NCBI RefSeq assembly: GCF_011038885.2
Contig: NZ_CP064952.1
Coordinates: 186,001 to 250,000 of the forward strand
Source: Schaalia sp. ZJ405
Lineage (GTDB): Bacteria > Actinomycetota > Actinomycetes > Actinomycetales > Actinomycetaceae
Direction of reading: 5' to 3'
Length of the DNA stretch: 64,000 nucleotides
The translations under genes and the position numbers were made by a program. Below, in pieces: positions 1 through 9,183 of the stretch. The notes under the pieces are model-generated. The model had not been told where the DNA came from, searched no databases, and worked only from the letters and a program-made list of their open reading frames with translations. Numbering within the stretch: the first letter of the stretch is position 1; every line of letters begins with the position of its first letter.

Positions 1-1134
1 ATTCGTTGCGGACGTATCCTCGTCAATGAGGAGCATCTGGGCTCCCATCTCAACGGATTCAACGATTGCCGCGGCCTGCGACGTTGATCCCGACGCGTTC
101 TCGGTGGAAAACACCGTCGTGTCGATCCCCCCGGGCAGGTGTGAGATGAACGGGGACACATCCACGCCGGTGACCGCGCGTCCGTCTGCGGCCCGCACTT
201 TCACAGCCGTGGGGACCGTGGCAACGAGCTCGCGTCCATCCCCGGGAATATGTGCGTACACGCCGCGCTGGAGGGCACCCAGCAGCGTGGATTTCCCGTG
301 GTAGCCACCGCCCACGATCAGCGTGATTCCCGGTGTGATGACCATGCCGGATACCTCGCCTGCGTGAGGCAGAGTGACGGTGCGGCGCATGGACTCTGGG
401 GACTCGAAAGCAATGACGCCATCGCCCGTCATTGGTAGCTGCGACACCCCGGATTTGCGTGCAAGAACGGAATGGTCGCCAACGAAGGCCAGCCACCCGT
501 TTTCTTCAAGGAGTTCCTGCAGTGCGCAATGATCCTCATAGGTGGCGATGTGTCCACGGAGGGCGCGTCGCTGGACATCTGTTCGTGGATCGTCGGATAC
601 GTAGTCGAAGGTGTCCATGACGATGTTGGGAATGTCAACGTCGAATAGTCCGGCGGCCTCGTGTCCGCGAATTGTTCGTCCTCGTGCGGGAAGATGCACC
701 TGGAAACGCACCTCAACGCGGTCGGGGAGGACGGTTGCGCTTGAGCGTTGGAGAATCTCCTGACCCGGATGTGCGATACGGACCGTACCTGCGGCGTTGT
801 TCTGACGGATCGCGTTCTCGAAGGTCCGCGCAAGGAAATCTGCCGCAGCAAGACGCGCATCTGCGTGTGCGATGGCTTCGGCTGGCAGACCCATGCGTTC
901 GGGTGTCGTGATTGCACGGACCTGGGTTGGCGGCGCATAGGGGTCGGACTGGACGCGGTCAATTGACAGCGAGAAATCCCCGTAGTCCCAGTTGCCCGTC
1001 AGGGACTTGTACGTTCCGTACGGGCGTCCGTCGATCCGGTGGAGATCACCGATGAGGTCCTTGTCGGTTCCTTCGCGCCGCCGGGGGCTGTCGGAGTTCT
1101 TGCGTTGCCCGTGGTGAGCGTAAGGGGGAGTCAT
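1..1134 (-). CDS. ABC-class predicted ATPase (PF09818-type), C-terminus cut by window edge
   Basis: The minus-strand frame is open from the ATG at 1134 to the window edge, giving 378 residues without a stop. A Walker A motif, GGGYHGKST, lies near residue 280, preceded by an ITLIVGGG strand. It is followed by VTGVDVSPFI, FSTENASGSTSQA and LLIDEDTSATN (Walker B). This series is characteristic of the family of predicted ATPases of the ABC class, whose substrate is unknown to me and whose usual length is about 550 residues, so roughly the last third is missing here. The start is supported by GGAAGGAA about 5 bases upstream. The gene is oriented like nrdHIE but separated from nrdE by about 205 bases, so it may be independently transcribed. 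Family assignment is confident; cellular role is not known. Confidence 0.88.
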   Translation of the reverse strand, partial: MTPPYAHHGQRKNSDSPRRREGTDKDLIGDLHRIDGRPYGTYKSLTGNWDYGDFSLSIDRVQSDPYAPPTQVRAITTPERMGLPAEAIAHADARLAAADFLARTFENAIRQNNAAGTVRIAHPGQEILQRSSATVLPDRVEVRFQVHLPARGRTIRGHEAAGLFDVDIPNIVMDTFDYVSDDPRTDVQRRALRGHIATYEDHCALQELLEENGWLAFVGDHSVLARKSGVSQLPMTGDGVIAFESPESMRRTVTLPHAGEVSGMVITPGITLIVGGGYHGKSTLLGALQRGVYAHIPGDGRELVATVPTAVKVRAADGRAVTGVDVSPFISHLPGGIDTTVFSTENASGSTSQAAAIVESVEMGAQMLLIDEDTSATN

Positions 1135-1314
1135 CGGGGTTTCCTTCCGCGAACGTGTTCGGTTCACTCACCGTCATTGGCTGCGAGCAGCCGTTGACGG
1201 GTCCTTTCCAGCGTGAGTGTAGGCGGGGAGGGCCGACAGGGAACCCCCGGGAGCCCTCACCCGCTCCTCTCGTACGCGCGCTGAGTGCGCGTCTGGGCGC
1301 TGGTGATCTTAGGG

Positions 1315-1326
1315 GACGAGGACGAG
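1315..1326 (+). repeat. Copy of the abundant GACGAGGACG motif (intergenic)
   Basis: GACGAGGACGAG lies between nrdE and the ATPase gene. The same core occurs about 65 times in the window on both strands, far above chance for an 8-mer of this composition. Other clearly intergenic copies are near 9164, 22649, 32011, 35856/35888, 41973, 57741, 62742 and 63706/63723. See the finding on this motif. Confidence 0.75.
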
Positions 1327-1339
1327 TGCCCTCACCCGA

Positions 1340-3496
1340 TCACAGCATGCAGGACACGCAGCCTTCGACCGCGGTTCCTTCGAGAGCCATCTGACGTAGA
1401 CGCATGTAGTACAGCGTCTTGATGCCGTTCCTCCACGCGTAGATGTAGGACTTGTTGATGTCTCGGGTGGTCACGGTGTCTGGGTAGAACAGCGTCAGAG
1501 ACAGACCCTGATCAACGTGCTGCGTGGCCACAGCGTAGGTGTCGATAATTTTTTCCGGGCCGATTTCGTAGGCGTCCTCGTAGTATTCGAGGTTGTCGTT
1601 TGTCATGTACGGCGCCGGGTAGTACACGCGGCCGATCTTGCCCTCTTTGCGGATTTCGATCTTCGAGACAATCGGGTGGATCGACGAGGTGGAGTTGTTG
1701 ATGTAGCTGATCGACCCCGTTGGTGGAACCGCCTGGAGGTTCTGGTTGTACATTCCGTAGGTCTTGACGTCCTCTGCAAGCCTCTTCCAGTCTTCACTGG
1801 TGGGGACCCGGATTGTGGACTTTGCCAGGAGCTCGCGGCACTTATCTGTTGTTGGCTCCCAGGTTCCGTTGATGTACTTGTCGAAGTACTCGCCGCTTGC
1901 GTACGTTGAATCGCGGAACCCCTCGAAGGCGATGCCGCGTTCCTTTGCGATGAGGCACGACGTGCGAATCGCCTCGTAGGCAACGGTCATGAAGTACATG
2001 TTGGTGAAGTCAAGAGCTTCGGGTGATCCGTAGTGCACGTGTTCGCGGGCAAGGTAGCCGTGGAGATTCATTTGTCCCAGGCCGATGGCGTGGCTCATTG
2101 AATTACCGCGGGCAATTGAGGGAACAGACCCAATGTCGGATAGATCAGAGACAGCGGTTAGGGCGCGAACGGCTGTTTCGACGGTCATCGAAAAATCGTC
2201 CGAATCCATCGTCTTGGCGATGTTGAGTGATCCGAGGTTGCAGGAGATGTCTTTACCGACGTGATCATAGGACAGGTCGTCGTTGTAGGTTGAGGCCTCG
2301 GAGACCTGGAGGATTTCGGAACACAGGTTCGACATGGTGATCCGCCCCTTGATGGGGTTCGCCGCGTTCACCGTGTCTTCGAAAACAATGTAGGGGTACC
2401 CGGACTCGAACTGGATTTCGGCGAGGGTCTGGAAGAAACGACGCGCGTTGATCTTCTTCTTGCGGATCTGCCCGTTGTCAACCATCTCGTGATACTTCTC
2501 GGTGACGGAAATATCGGAGAATGGCACGCCGTAGACGCGTTCAACGTCGTAGGGGGAGAACAGGTACATATCCTCGTTCTTCCGGGCCAACTCGAAGGTG
2601 ATGTCGGGAACAACAACACCTAAAGACAGGGTCTTGATACGAATCTTCTCGTCGGCGTTTTCGCGCTTCGTGTCAAGGAAGCTCATGATGTCGGGATGGT
2701 GGGCGTGCAGGTAGACGGCACCCGCACCCTGACGTGCTCCGAGCTGATTGGCGTAGGAGAAGGAATCCTCAAGTAACTTCATGACGGGCACGACGCCGGA
2801 GGATTGGTTCTCGATACGTTTAATCGGTGCACCGGTTTCACGCAGATTCGTCAGCTGAAGCGCAACGCCGCCGCCGCGTTTGGATAGCTGGAGGGCAGAG
2901 TTAATGCCTCGGGCGATGGATTCCATATTGTCTTCGATGCGCAGAAGGAAGCAGGAGACCAGTTCGCCACGTGCGGCTTTGCCGGCGTTGAGGAATGTGG
3001 GTGTTGCGGGCTGGAAGCGGCCCGTCATCATTTCGTCAACGAGTTGACGGGCAAGGTCAACATCGCCGCGAGCAAGATAAAGAGCGACCATTGCGACACG
3101 ATCCTCGAAACGCTCAAGGTAGCGTTTCCCGTCGAAGGTTTTGAGTGTGTACGACGTGTAGTACTTGAAAGCGCCCAGGAACGTGGGGAAGCGGAACTTG
3201 TGTGCGTAGGCCTGCTTGTACAGCGCCTTAATATCGGCGAACTCGTACTGATCGAGGACGTCTTTCTCGTAGTAACCCTCTTCCACCAGGTACTCAAGTT
3301 TTTCTTCCAGGTCGTGAAAGAACACGGTGTTCTGGTTGACGTGCTGAAGGAAGTACTGGCGTGCGGCCTTGCGGTCCGCGTCGAACTGGATGTGTCCCTC
3401 AGCGTCATAGAGATTGAGCTGGGCGTTGAGAGCGTGGTAGTCAAGCTCCGGGCGCGAAATTTCTTCTACTCCCGTGTCGGTGAGATTCTCTGCCAA
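1340..3496 (-). CDS. nrdE: Class Ib ribonucleoside-diphosphate reductase, alpha (catalytic) subunit
   Basis: This 718-residue protein reduces ribonucleoside diphosphates to deoxyribonucleotides together with the NrdF radical subunit. Visible landmarks are the active-site cysteine segments [17 protein letters not shown] and SCNLGSLN, the glycine-rich [10 protein letters not shown] region, and the C-terminal VEGCVSCML tail whose cysteine pair passes electrons from NrdH. Length is normal for NrdE. The start used is a TTG at 3496, overlapping the end of nrdI by 31 bases, with GAAGGA about 11 bases upstream; a different start cannot be excluded. It is the last gene of nrdH-nrdI-nrdE. The usual partner nrdF is not found downstream, where an unrelated ATPase gene follows, so nrdF must lie elsewhere. 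Confidence 0.97.
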   Translation of the reverse strand: MAENLTDTGVEEISRPELDYHALNAQLNLYDAEGHIQFDADRKAARQYFLQHVNQNTVFFHDLEEKLEYLVEEGYYEKDVLDQYEFADIKALYKQAYAHKFRFPTFLGAFKYYTSYTLKTFDGKRYLERFEDRVAMVALYLARGDVDLARQLVDEMMTGRFQPATPTFLNAGKAARGELVSCFLLRIEDNMESIARGINSALQLSKRGGGVALQLTNLRETGAPIKRIENQSSGVVPVMKLLEDSFSYANQLGARQGAGAVYLHAHHPDIMSFLDTKRENADEKIRIKTLSLGVVVPDITFELARKNEDMYLFSPYDVERVYGVPFSDISVTEKYHEMVDNGQIRKKKINARRFFQTLAEIQFESGYPYIVFEDTVNAANPIKGRITMSNLCSEILQVSEASTYNDDLSYDHVGKDISCNLGSLNIAKTMDSDDFSMTVETAVRALTAVSDLSDIGSVPSIARGNSMSHAIGLGQMNLHGYLAREHVHYGSPEALDFTNMYFMTVAYEAIRTSCLIAKERGIAFEGFRDSTYASGEYFDKYINGTWEPTTDKCRELLAKSTIRVPTSEDWKRLAEDVKTYGMYNQNLQAVPPTGSISYINNSTSSIHPIVSKIEIRKEGKIGRVYYPAPYMTNDNLEYYEDAYEIGPEKIIDTYAVATQHVDQGLSLTLFYPDTVTTRDINKSYIYAWRNGIKTLYYMRLRQMALEGTAVEGCVSCML

Positions 3497-3882
3497 AACT
3501 CGTTCAGTCCTTCGCGAACTCGGGAGACATCCTCGGGTGTTCCAAGGAGCTCGAACTTATACATGTGCGGGACTTTCAGCTTCGCTGAAATGATGTCCCC
3601 TGCAAGGCAGTATGCCGTGCCGAAATTAGTGTTGCCCGACGAAATGACGCCCACGCAGTGACGCCGATTCTCGGGGTCGTTGAGGAACTTAATGACCTGC
3701 TTGGGAACCGCGCCTTTGATATTACCGCCACCGTAGGTTGGGACAATCAACACATAGGGCTCGTTGACGTGAAGAAACTCATCATGTGGACGCAGGGGGA
3801 TGCGCTGGGCGGGAAGCTGGAGTTTCGTGACGAAGCGATGGGTGTTGCCGGTGGCCGACGAAAAATAAACGACGTTGACCAT
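3466..3882 (-). CDS. nrdI: NrdI flavodoxin-like protein
   Basis: NrdI is the flavodoxin that supplies oxidant to assemble the dimanganese-tyrosyl radical cofactor of NrdF in class Ib reductases. The 138-residue protein begins [17 protein letters not shown], the FMN phosphate-binding loop, followed by VPTYGGGN and [11 protein letters not shown], both typical of NrdI. The reading frame is open further upstream, but the ATG at 3882 is chosen because the flavodoxin fold starts there and AAGGA lies 8 bases before it. It follows nrdH after about 120 bases that contain a strong hairpin, and its 3' end overlaps nrdE. Confidence 0.95.
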   Translation of the reverse strand: MVNVVYFSSATGNTHRFVTKLQLPAQRIPLRPHDEFLHVNEPYVLIVPTYGGGNIKGAVPKQVIKFLNDPENRRHCVGVISSGNTNFGTAYCLAGDIISAKLKVPHMYKFELLGTPEDVSRVREGLNEFWQRISPTRE

Positions 3883-3970
3883 GACAACATTCCTTCCCGA
3901 AACTTCGCATTCTCGCGGGGACTGGTGACGCCTGACGAGGCGGTGCGCCTGCTGCGTGGCGGACACACAG

Positions 3971-4000
3971 GTGTCCCGACCGCCCAGGCGGCCGGGACAC
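3971..4000 (-). terminator. Intercistronic hairpin between nrdH and nrdI
   Basis: The arms GTGTCCCG and CGGGACAC, continued by CCGCC and GGCGG, form a 14-bp stem with one mismatch and a two-base loop. No long T-run follows, so it may act as an attenuator or mRNA-stabilising/processing element that gives nrdH a different message level from nrdIE. Its start is only about 5 bases from the nrdH stop codon. Confidence 0.6.
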
Positions 4001-4005
4001 GGTGC

Positions 4006-4266
4006 TTAGTTCTGGCCGACGGCGAGAGGAGCTTCTGCGAGGGCGGCGGCAACGGCCTTGATCCGGTCGGGACGGAAGCCGGACCAGTGATCTTCGCCGA
4101 CCGTGACGACGGGAGCTTGCTGATAGCCCAGGCCCTTGATGAAGTTGAGAGCGGCAGCGTCCTCGGTGACGTCAACCTTGACGTAGTCCATTCCCTGCTT
4201 GTCGAGGAGGCGGTACGTGGCATCGCACTGCGGGCAGCGGGGCTTGGAGTAGACGGTGATCGTCAT
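4006..4266 (-). CDS. nrdH: NrdH glutaredoxin-like redoxin
   Basis: This 86-residue glutaredoxin-like protein reduces the C-terminal cysteine pair of NrdE and is itself usually reduced by thioredoxin reductase. It shows the CPQC redox motif near residue 11 (MTITVYSKPRCPQC), then the conserved APVV, and SGFRPDRI near the C-terminus that is typical of NrdH. The ATG at 4266 is chosen because AAGGAG lies six bases upstream; the frame is open to an ATG six codons earlier that would place the Shine-Dalgarno sequence inside the gene. It is the first gene of nrdHIE. Confidence 0.96.
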   Translation of the reverse strand: MTITVYSKPRCPQCDATYRLLDKQGMDYVKVDVTEDAAALNFIKGLGYQQAPVVTVGEDHWSGFRPDRIKAVAAALAEAPLAVGQN

Positions 4267-4368
4267 GGGATGCTCCTTACTCATGTGTCTGGGCGTTTCG
4301 GTGCCGTAAAGCGCGAAATGACGCCGATGTAATTCGGATGGGAACGACTCGCGTTCCGAACACAGATA

Positions 4369-4416
4369 ACACTACACCTTGTGGTGTCCGTCTGGGTGAA
4401 CCCCAAGATGTTGTGT
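4369..4416. promoter_or_regulatory. Candidate tandem NrdR boxes upstream of nrdH
   Basis: ACACTACACCTTGTGG (4369-4384) and CCCCAAGATGTTGTGT (4401-4416) each match about 12 of 16 positions of the NrdR box pattern ACACWATATATWGTGT. The gap between them is 16 bases, so centres are 32 bases apart, the spacing known for paired NrdR boxes. They lie about 100 bases before nrdH. Matching was by eye. Confidence 0.55.
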
Positions 4417-4461
4417 TTATTGCCTCGGTGACATTTTGCTGTGAATGACGGAAGTGCGGCC

Positions 4462-4671
4462 TGTGGATGGCATGTGTATATCGACTTCTTCTCCTTCATG
4501 ATCTCAGGGGGTACCGGCATCTGCGGCCCGAGTGAAAGCCGAATTTTTCGCTGACAATGCGCCGATCTTCTTGGCGAGGAAGATGAGGGACAAGCCGCTG
4601 TGGATACTGTGGAACAAGGACGATCATTTTTCCACAGCCTGTGGAAAACTCTGAGGATTCCCTGTGGCAGT
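4462..4671. promoter_or_regulatory. Cluster of DnaA-box-like sites upstream of nrdHIE
   Basis: Sites resembling TTATCCACA/TTGTCCACA occur at 4599-4607 (GTATCCACA on minus), 4608-4616 (TGTTCCACA on minus), 4628-4636 (TTTTCCACA on plus) and 4640-4648 (TTTTCCACA on minus). Weaker ones are near 4462 and 4663. Two are back to back and two are inverted. They lie 200-400 bases upstream of nrdH. E. coli nrdAB is known to be DnaA-controlled; the same role here is inference. Confidence 0.45.
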
Positions 4672-4705
4672 GAGTGAAAAAATTGTCTCTCATCTCGGCG
4701 TGTCG

Positions 4706-4754
4706 CCACTAGATCTGGGGGTGGGCATCGACATGCGCCCCCGATATCTAGTGG
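4706..4754. repeat. Long inverted repeat in the nrdH-upstream region
   Basis: CCACTAGAT at 4706 and its complement ATCTAGTGG ending at 4754 frame inner GGGGG and CCCCC blocks, giving an imperfect stem of about 16 pairs with a 12-base loop. No T-run follows on either strand. It could be an operator or a terminator. The rest of the 820-base stretch from 4267 to 5086 holds the boxes above and a short minus-strand open frame (4785-4883, 32 residues starting MTHAVLATEF) with no recognisable homology; I see nothing else in it. Confidence 0.4.
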
Positions 4755-5057
4755 TCGTGTGATGGGCGGGGATACGGTGACGATCTATTCGCGCCACCAC
4801 AGCGTGCGCCCAAGGCGCCAAAGCATGGTGTTTCTCTCGTGGTCCGCGCGCGTGAATTCGGTGGCGAGGACGGCATGTGTCATGTGCTCGTAGAAAATCA
4901 GGGGCGTCGAATCTATTGACTTTCGTTTCAGCGAGTGATTACTGTGGATCCATAGCGTTGAGCATGGCTCCGCAGCGTCATCTACACCTTCTGCTCATGC
5001 GAAGGTCTCGTGTTTCCGCAATCTCCCTGAAAAACGACGGTGGTGAGGAGTTCTCCC

Positions 5058-5090
5058 ATGAGCATCAGTATGTTGGGGTATCAGCAATGA
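5058..5090 (+). CDS. Possible 10-codon leader ORF overlapping the next gene
   Basis: An ATG at 5058 preceded by a good GAGGAG ribosome binding site (7-base spacing) opens a 10-residue frame, MSISMLGYQQ, ending at a TGA whose last bases overlap the ATG of the membrane protein gene at 5087 (ATGA overlap). The downstream start has only a poor binding site of its own, so translational coupling through this short frame is plausible. There is no conservation evidence. Confidence 0.35.
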   Translation: MSISMLGYQQ

Positions 5091-5440
5091 ACTGGCTCCG
5101 TGTGTGCGCTGCTCTCGTGGCATTTCACCTGGTCGCGGCATTGCTTTCCCCGCTGCGGCCGAATAGGACAATTCGGTTGAACGCCAATGAGTACCTTCAG
5201 TTTCGAGCTGTTTTACCGGAGGTATTTCTGTTTGCACTGCCGTTTCTTGTGTGCTCGGTGATCGCGCTTGGTGTCTTTTATTGGAAGAAATCGGTTCCCG
5301 TCCTGGTGTTGAGCTACCTGCTGGCTATTCCTGGAATCGTATGCACCGGGTATCTGGGAATCTTTCTTCTCCTCGCAAGCGGCATCATGATGCTCATCAG
5401 AGTATGCAGAATCGTCCTCGCAAAAGAGACAGAAGGCTAG
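5087..5440 (+). CDS. Small membrane protein of unknown function
   Basis: The 117-residue protein begins MNWLRVCAALVAFHL and has about four hydrophobic segments: residues 4-20, 44-62, 68-84 and 86-106. A short basic and acidic tail (VLAKETEG) ends it. I recognise no family. The upstream open frame back to 4877 is not protein-like and the hydrophobic part begins at this ATG, which is why it was chosen. It lies alone between the nrd control region and a strong terminator, convergent with sdaA. Confidence 0.6.
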   Translation: MNWLRVCAALVAFHLVAALLSPLRPNRTIRLNANEYLQFRAVLPEVFLFALPFLVCSVIALGVFYWKKSVPVLVLSYLLAIPGIVCTGYLGIFLLLASGIMMLIRVCRIVLAKETEG

Positions 5441-5501
5441 CGGTCTGACGTCTGTGTCATCTCGATTCACTGGTCGCTTCACTGTGCGCATGGATCGAAC
5501 T

Positions 5502-5531
5502 GAGGCCGGTCCGAAACATCGGACCGGCCTC
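5502..5531. terminator. Intrinsic terminator (bidirectional type) between membrane protein and sdaA
   Basis: GAGGCCGGTCCGA and CGGACCGGCCTC form a perfect 12-bp stem with a short loop in the convergent intergenic space. No clear T-run follows. Confidence 0.7.
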
Positions 5532-5637
5532 CTGCCTTGCCAGGTAGCTATGCAGGTGGCTTCTTCTGGTGGAATCTCAGTCGAAAAGTCAGCGGCTTTG
5601 ATCCGGCTGAGATGAACGACTCGGCTTCGGCGAATCC

Positions 5638-7569
5638 TCAACATTCAACGACATTGACGGCTAATCCTCCGGCTGATGTTTCCTTGTACTTTGACAGCAT
5701 GTCGTTGCCGGTTTGCCTCATCGTCTCGATGACGACATCGAGAGCTACCGTATGTCTCCCGTCGCCCCACAACGCCATGCGTGCGGCATTGATCGCTTGA
5801 ACAGCGGCAATGGCGTTGCGTTCGATACAGGGAATCTGCACCAGGCCGGACACGGGGTCACAGGTGAGTCCCAGTGAGTGTTCCATCGCGATTTCCGCGG
5901 CATTCTCAACCTGCTGGGGTGTTCCGCCGAGCGCCTGCGCAAGCCCAGCTGCCGCCATCGCCGAAGCCGACCCCACCTCCCCCTGGCACCCAACTTCGGC
6001 GCCAGCGATCGACGCATTTGTTTTAATCAACGCCCCGATCGCCGTTGCAGCGAGGAGAAACTCATGAATAGCGCGACGCCTCAGGAATGATCCGCGCATC
6101 TGTGTTTCACTCAAAGCCGACAATGTGCCATCAGCGCACGCAGGAGCACCTCCAGAAGAAGAGGGACCACTGTCATCCGAAGCACGCAGCCGCATACCCT
6201 TGAACGGCATGACCCCGCCGTCGTCCATGTTGGGGACGCTGAGCGACGGCGAACACCCGGCTTCTGGACAGAAAGACACGAGGTACCCCAAGACCGCGGG
6301 AATAACCCCGGCAGCACCGTTCGTTGGTGCGGTGACGATGCGGTGCCCGGCGGCGTTCTCTTCGTTGACGGCAAGGGCAAAAACGTTGACCCAGTCGATG
6401 GCTCGCATCGGGTCGTTCGGCATCGATGCCCAGCGCGTGATGGGGGAACCCTCAGCCGCTGTGCCTGCGGTTTGAGATGAGGTGGATTGAGACGAGTGGG
6501 TGCGTCCCGCGAGCCGGTAGACCAGAGTTTTCGCGCGGCGAGGAACATCTAAGCCTCCCGGAAGAATTCCCTGCGCACTGGTGCCCTGGTCGATTGCGTC
6601 GAACATCGTGTCGGCGATGCGGTCAAGGTAGGAGTCAACAGCCGCGGGCGGGCGTACCGCCTCCTCGTTTGCGCGAACAACCTGAGCGATGGAGAGACCG
6701 GATTCTTCGCACACAGCGAGCAGTTGCTCCGCCGAAGAAAACGGATACGGTGCCGCAGCGTCGATACTTGCGTTCGTCTGTCCCGTTGCCAGCGACCCGA
6801 CCTGCGGGTCTTGCGGGTCGTCGTTGTGCTGAACCATGACGAAGCCGCCGCCAACGGAATAGTAGGTGCGCCGCAGAATCATCAACGAGGACGAGTTCGC
6901 CTCTTCCCCAAGCCTTTCGGGTGATCCAGGGGTCACGTGGGACGGGAGTGATGTGGGTGCGATGCCAGGCGCAGTTTCGCCCGCATTGTCGAGCACATTC
7001 ATCGTCTCATCACCCGGCACCTGAACTGGCGGCACCTGAGCTGGCGTCGGGGGTGCCCATGCGGTGATCGTCAGGGCGTTGACGTGGTAGGGAAGGATCG
7101 TCAGGGGTCGGAAACGCACATCGCGGTCAAAGTCCATAGGGACGCTGCGTCCACCGGGCAGATCGAGAGTCTTCGTGCGGGCAAGCGACGGAAGGATCGC
7201 CTCAACGGTGTCCACCGACACCGTCTCCGGGTCGTGACCTGCCAGGCCCAGGAGGACCGCGCGGTCCGTGTTGTGGCCGCGGCCCGTGGCACCCAGAGAA
7301 CCGAACAGGTCAACGGTGATACGAGTGGGAGTGGGCACGGAGGCAAGCTCCGCGGTGAAGGCCAGTCCCGCACGCATCGGGCCAACCGTGTGCGAGGACG
7401 AGGGGCCAATTCCCACGCGGAACATATCGAATACCGACAGAGGGTGCGGGGCCTCATCGGCGGACACCTCACCGGACACCAACGCGGCAGGAGTCGGACG
7501 ATCCGGAGCGAAGTGCGTGGGAATCGAGCGGCTCAGTTCGCGTGTGCGATCGGGTGAGGAAAGATCCAT
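5638..7569 (-). CDS. sdaA: L-serine dehydratase, single-chain iron-sulfur type
   Basis: This enzyme converts L-serine to pyruvate and ammonia using a [4Fe-4S] cluster. The beta domain starts at [21 protein letters not shown] (about residue 45). The alpha domain carries the cluster cysteines in [16 protein letters not shown] and IPCIERN, and the protein ends in NVVEC, a C-terminal cysteine as in type 2 serine dehydratases where the tail enters the active site. At 643 residues it is about 180 longer than usual. The extra length is in Ser/Pro/Ala-rich insertions near residues 170-225, 355-375 and 470-485 ([11 protein letters not shown]). It faces a strong terminator and is probably monocistronic. 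Confidence 0.95.
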   Translation of the reverse strand: MDLSSPDRTRELSRSIPTHFAPDRPTPAALVSGEVSADEAPHPLSVFDMFRVGIGPSSSHTVGPMRAGLAFTAELASVPTPTRITVDLFGSLGATGRGHNTDRAVLLGLAGHDPETVSVDTVEAILPSLARTKTLDLPGGRSVPMDFDRDVRFRPLTILPYHVNALTITAWAPPTPAQVPPVQVPGDETMNVLDNAGETAPGIAPTSLPSHVTPGSPERLGEEANSSSLMILRRTYYSVGGGFVMVQHNDDPQDPQVGSLATGQTNASIDAAAPYPFSSAEQLLAVCEESGLSIAQVVRANEEAVRPPAAVDSYLDRIADTMFDAIDQGTSAQGILPGGLDVPRRAKTLVYRLAGRTHSSQSTSSQTAGTAAEGSPITRWASMPNDPMRAIDWVNVFALAVNEENAAGHRIVTAPTNGAAGVIPAVLGYLVSFCPEAGCSPSLSVPNMDDGGVMPFKGMRLRASDDSGPSSSGGAPACADGTLSALSETQMRGSFLRRRAIHEFLLAATAIGALIKTNASIAGAEVGCQGEVGSASAMAAAGLAQALGGTPQQVENAAEIAMEHSLGLTCDPVSGLVQIPCIERNAIAAVQAINAARMALWGDGRHTVALDVVIETMRQTGNDMLSKYKETSAGGLAVNVVEC

Positions 7570-7710
7570 GAGGACATTGTGCCTGATCCGAGGCGTAGCT
7601 CATGACAGGCGGCACGGCGCGAATATGGTGCTGACAGGCGCGCAGACCGGTATTCACACAGTGGGGAGAGACATCGCGCAGGCACGCGCCTCCCAATTAG
7701 ACTGAGGCGC

Positions 7711-8640
7711 ATGTCGAACACACAGCCAGGCCCTTTACTTTCGCTCCACATGCCCAAACGCACCCGTGTCGACGCCGTCATCCAGTGCGCGATGCCGATG
7801 GAAGCCCAGCCCTTTCTTCACGAACTCGACATCTGCGACTCCATCGAATTCGACGCGCTGACGAATCGGGGGGCAGAGAATCTTCGCGGCCAGAGTAGTG
7901 CTCAAGCCGCGGTTGCGGCGCCTGCGCACACGGGCGACGGTTCGCAAGTTTCCCCCGAGGCTACCGACACAGCTAGCTCGCAGTGGACTCCGAAAGATTT
8001 CCCGCGTTACGTGCTTGGACGATACGCCGGATCAACGGTCCTGATCGTCACCTCCGGCATTGGGCTGGCGAACTCCGCGGCCGCGACCGCCCGCGCACTC
8101 ATGCTGGTTGATACTCCCGTGATCCTTGCGGCCGGAACAACGGGCGGTTTGGCGCGCAACATCAACGTCGGTGACATCGCCGGCGGGATCGCTTCGATCT
8201 ACGGAGCTGCGGACGCCACGGCATTCGGATACGTCATGGGGCAGGTTCCTCAGATGCCCGTTGATTACCATTCAAGTGACGCCCTCATCGAGGCCCTTGG
8301 TCGCTTGGGAGAGCATCTTCCCTACACGGTTCATTCCGGGCGGGTCGTTTCTTCGGACTCTTTCATTACTCAGCCGCTGGCTGAACCCATGCGTGCGAAA
8401 TTCCCCGACGCCATTGCCGCGGATATGGAAACGGCTGCGATGGCGCAGATCGCGTGGGTTCACGGCGTTCAGTGGCTGAGCCTGCGCGCTGTGTCGGACC
8501 TGTGTGGACCCCAGGCGGGGCAAGACTTCCACATGGATTCCGAAGAGGCCGCGCGCCATTCCGCCGAGGCAGTGACAGCTTTCCTCAGTCTGAACACGTC
8601 AGCCCATGTGACGGTAGGCCGCGCTCGTCCTCGTGAATAA
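7711..8640 (+). CDS. mtnN: 5'-methylthioadenosine/S-adenosylhomocysteine nucleosidase
   Basis: The 309-residue protein belongs to the nucleoside phosphorylase superfamily and should cleave the glycosidic bond of MTA and SAH in methionine salvage. Visible motifs are the N-terminal AVIQCAMPMEAQPFL (E. coli MTAN-like IGAMEEE position), GTTGGLARNINVGDI, AADMETAAMAQIAW with the substrate-binding Met-Glu, and AVSDLCG carrying the catalytic Asp. A Ser/Ala-rich insertion of about 40 residues (near 55-95) is not part of the usual fold. The start is an ATG with a weak GAGG before it. It is followed after 27 bases by the phosphatase gene, probably in one operon. Confidence 0.85.
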   Translation: MSNTQPGPLLSLHMPKRTRVDAVIQCAMPMEAQPFLHELDICDSIEFDALTNRGAENLRGQSSAQAAVAAPAHTGDGSQVSPEATDTASSQWTPKDFPRYVLGRYAGSTVLIVTSGIGLANSAAATARALMLVDTPVILAAGTTGGLARNINVGDIAGGIASIYGAADATAFGYVMGQVPQMPVDYHSSDALIEALGRLGEHLPYTVHSGRVVSSDSFITQPLAEPMRAKFPDAIAADMETAAMAQIAWVHGVQWLSLRAVSDLCGPQAGQDFHMDSEEAARHSAEAVTAFLSLNTSAHVTVGRARPRE

Positions 8641-8667
8641 CGTGAATGAACAGAAGGGAAACCCGAC

Positions 8668-9159
8668 ATGACCAGCATCCTCATGGTGTGCACCGGAAAT
8701 ATCTGCCGATCAACGATGGCACACGAGGTACTTGAGGAGGCACTTGAAGCCGAAGGAATCGACGGCATCACCGTGGACTCCGCAGGCGTATCGAACGAGG
8801 AAGAAGGCAACCCCGTGGACTACCGGGCCGCTCGGGTGCTGCGCGATGCCGGATACCGGATTCCCAGCCACCGAGCCCGGCAGGTCCACGCAAAGGAACT
8901 GGCTCAGTGGGACCTGATCCTCGCGATGACCAGTCACCACCTGTCGGCACTCAACCGGCTGCGTGACCGTGCGGGACTGCCCGCAGGTCAAGGCCCAGAA
9001 ATCCGGCTGTTCCGCGACTTTGATCCGAAATCTCGGCCCGGAGACATGGACCTGCCCGACCCCTGGTACGGCGGACACTCCGACTTCGTTGAGACCCTTG
9101 AGGTCATCGAACGGACAACACCGAAGATCGTTGAGTATGTCACGAAGCGCGAGCAGTAA
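8668..9159 (+). CDS. Low-molecular-weight protein-tyrosine phosphatase
   Basis: The 163-residue protein opens with MTSILMVCTGNICRST, the CX5R(S/T) phosphate-binding loop of low-molecular-weight tyrosine phosphatases with the nucleophilic cysteine at residue 8. It ends with DLPDPWYGG, which provides the general acid aspartate. Length and motif order are normal. GAAGGG lies a few bases before the ATG. Substrates could be phosphotyrosine proteins or regulators; none is indicated by the context. It follows the nucleosidase gene closely and is convergent with the kinase gene at 9184. Confidence 0.95.
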   Translation: MTSILMVCTGNICRSTMAHEVLEEALEAEGIDGITVDSAGVSNEEEGNPVDYRAARVLRDAGYRIPSHRARQVHAKELAQWDLILAMTSHHLSALNRLRDRAGLPAGQGPEIRLFRDFDPKSRPGDMDLPDPWYGGHSDFVETLEVIERTTPKIVEYVTKREQ

Positions 9160-9183
9160 CGAACGAGGACGAGGGAGAACGGC

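Noticed and set aside
4462..4671. Chromosomal origin of replication
   Set aside because: DnaA-like boxes are present but none of the usual origin neighbours (dnaA, dnaN, rpmH, gyrB) are, and no AT-rich unwinding region is seen; regulation of nrd is the simpler reading.
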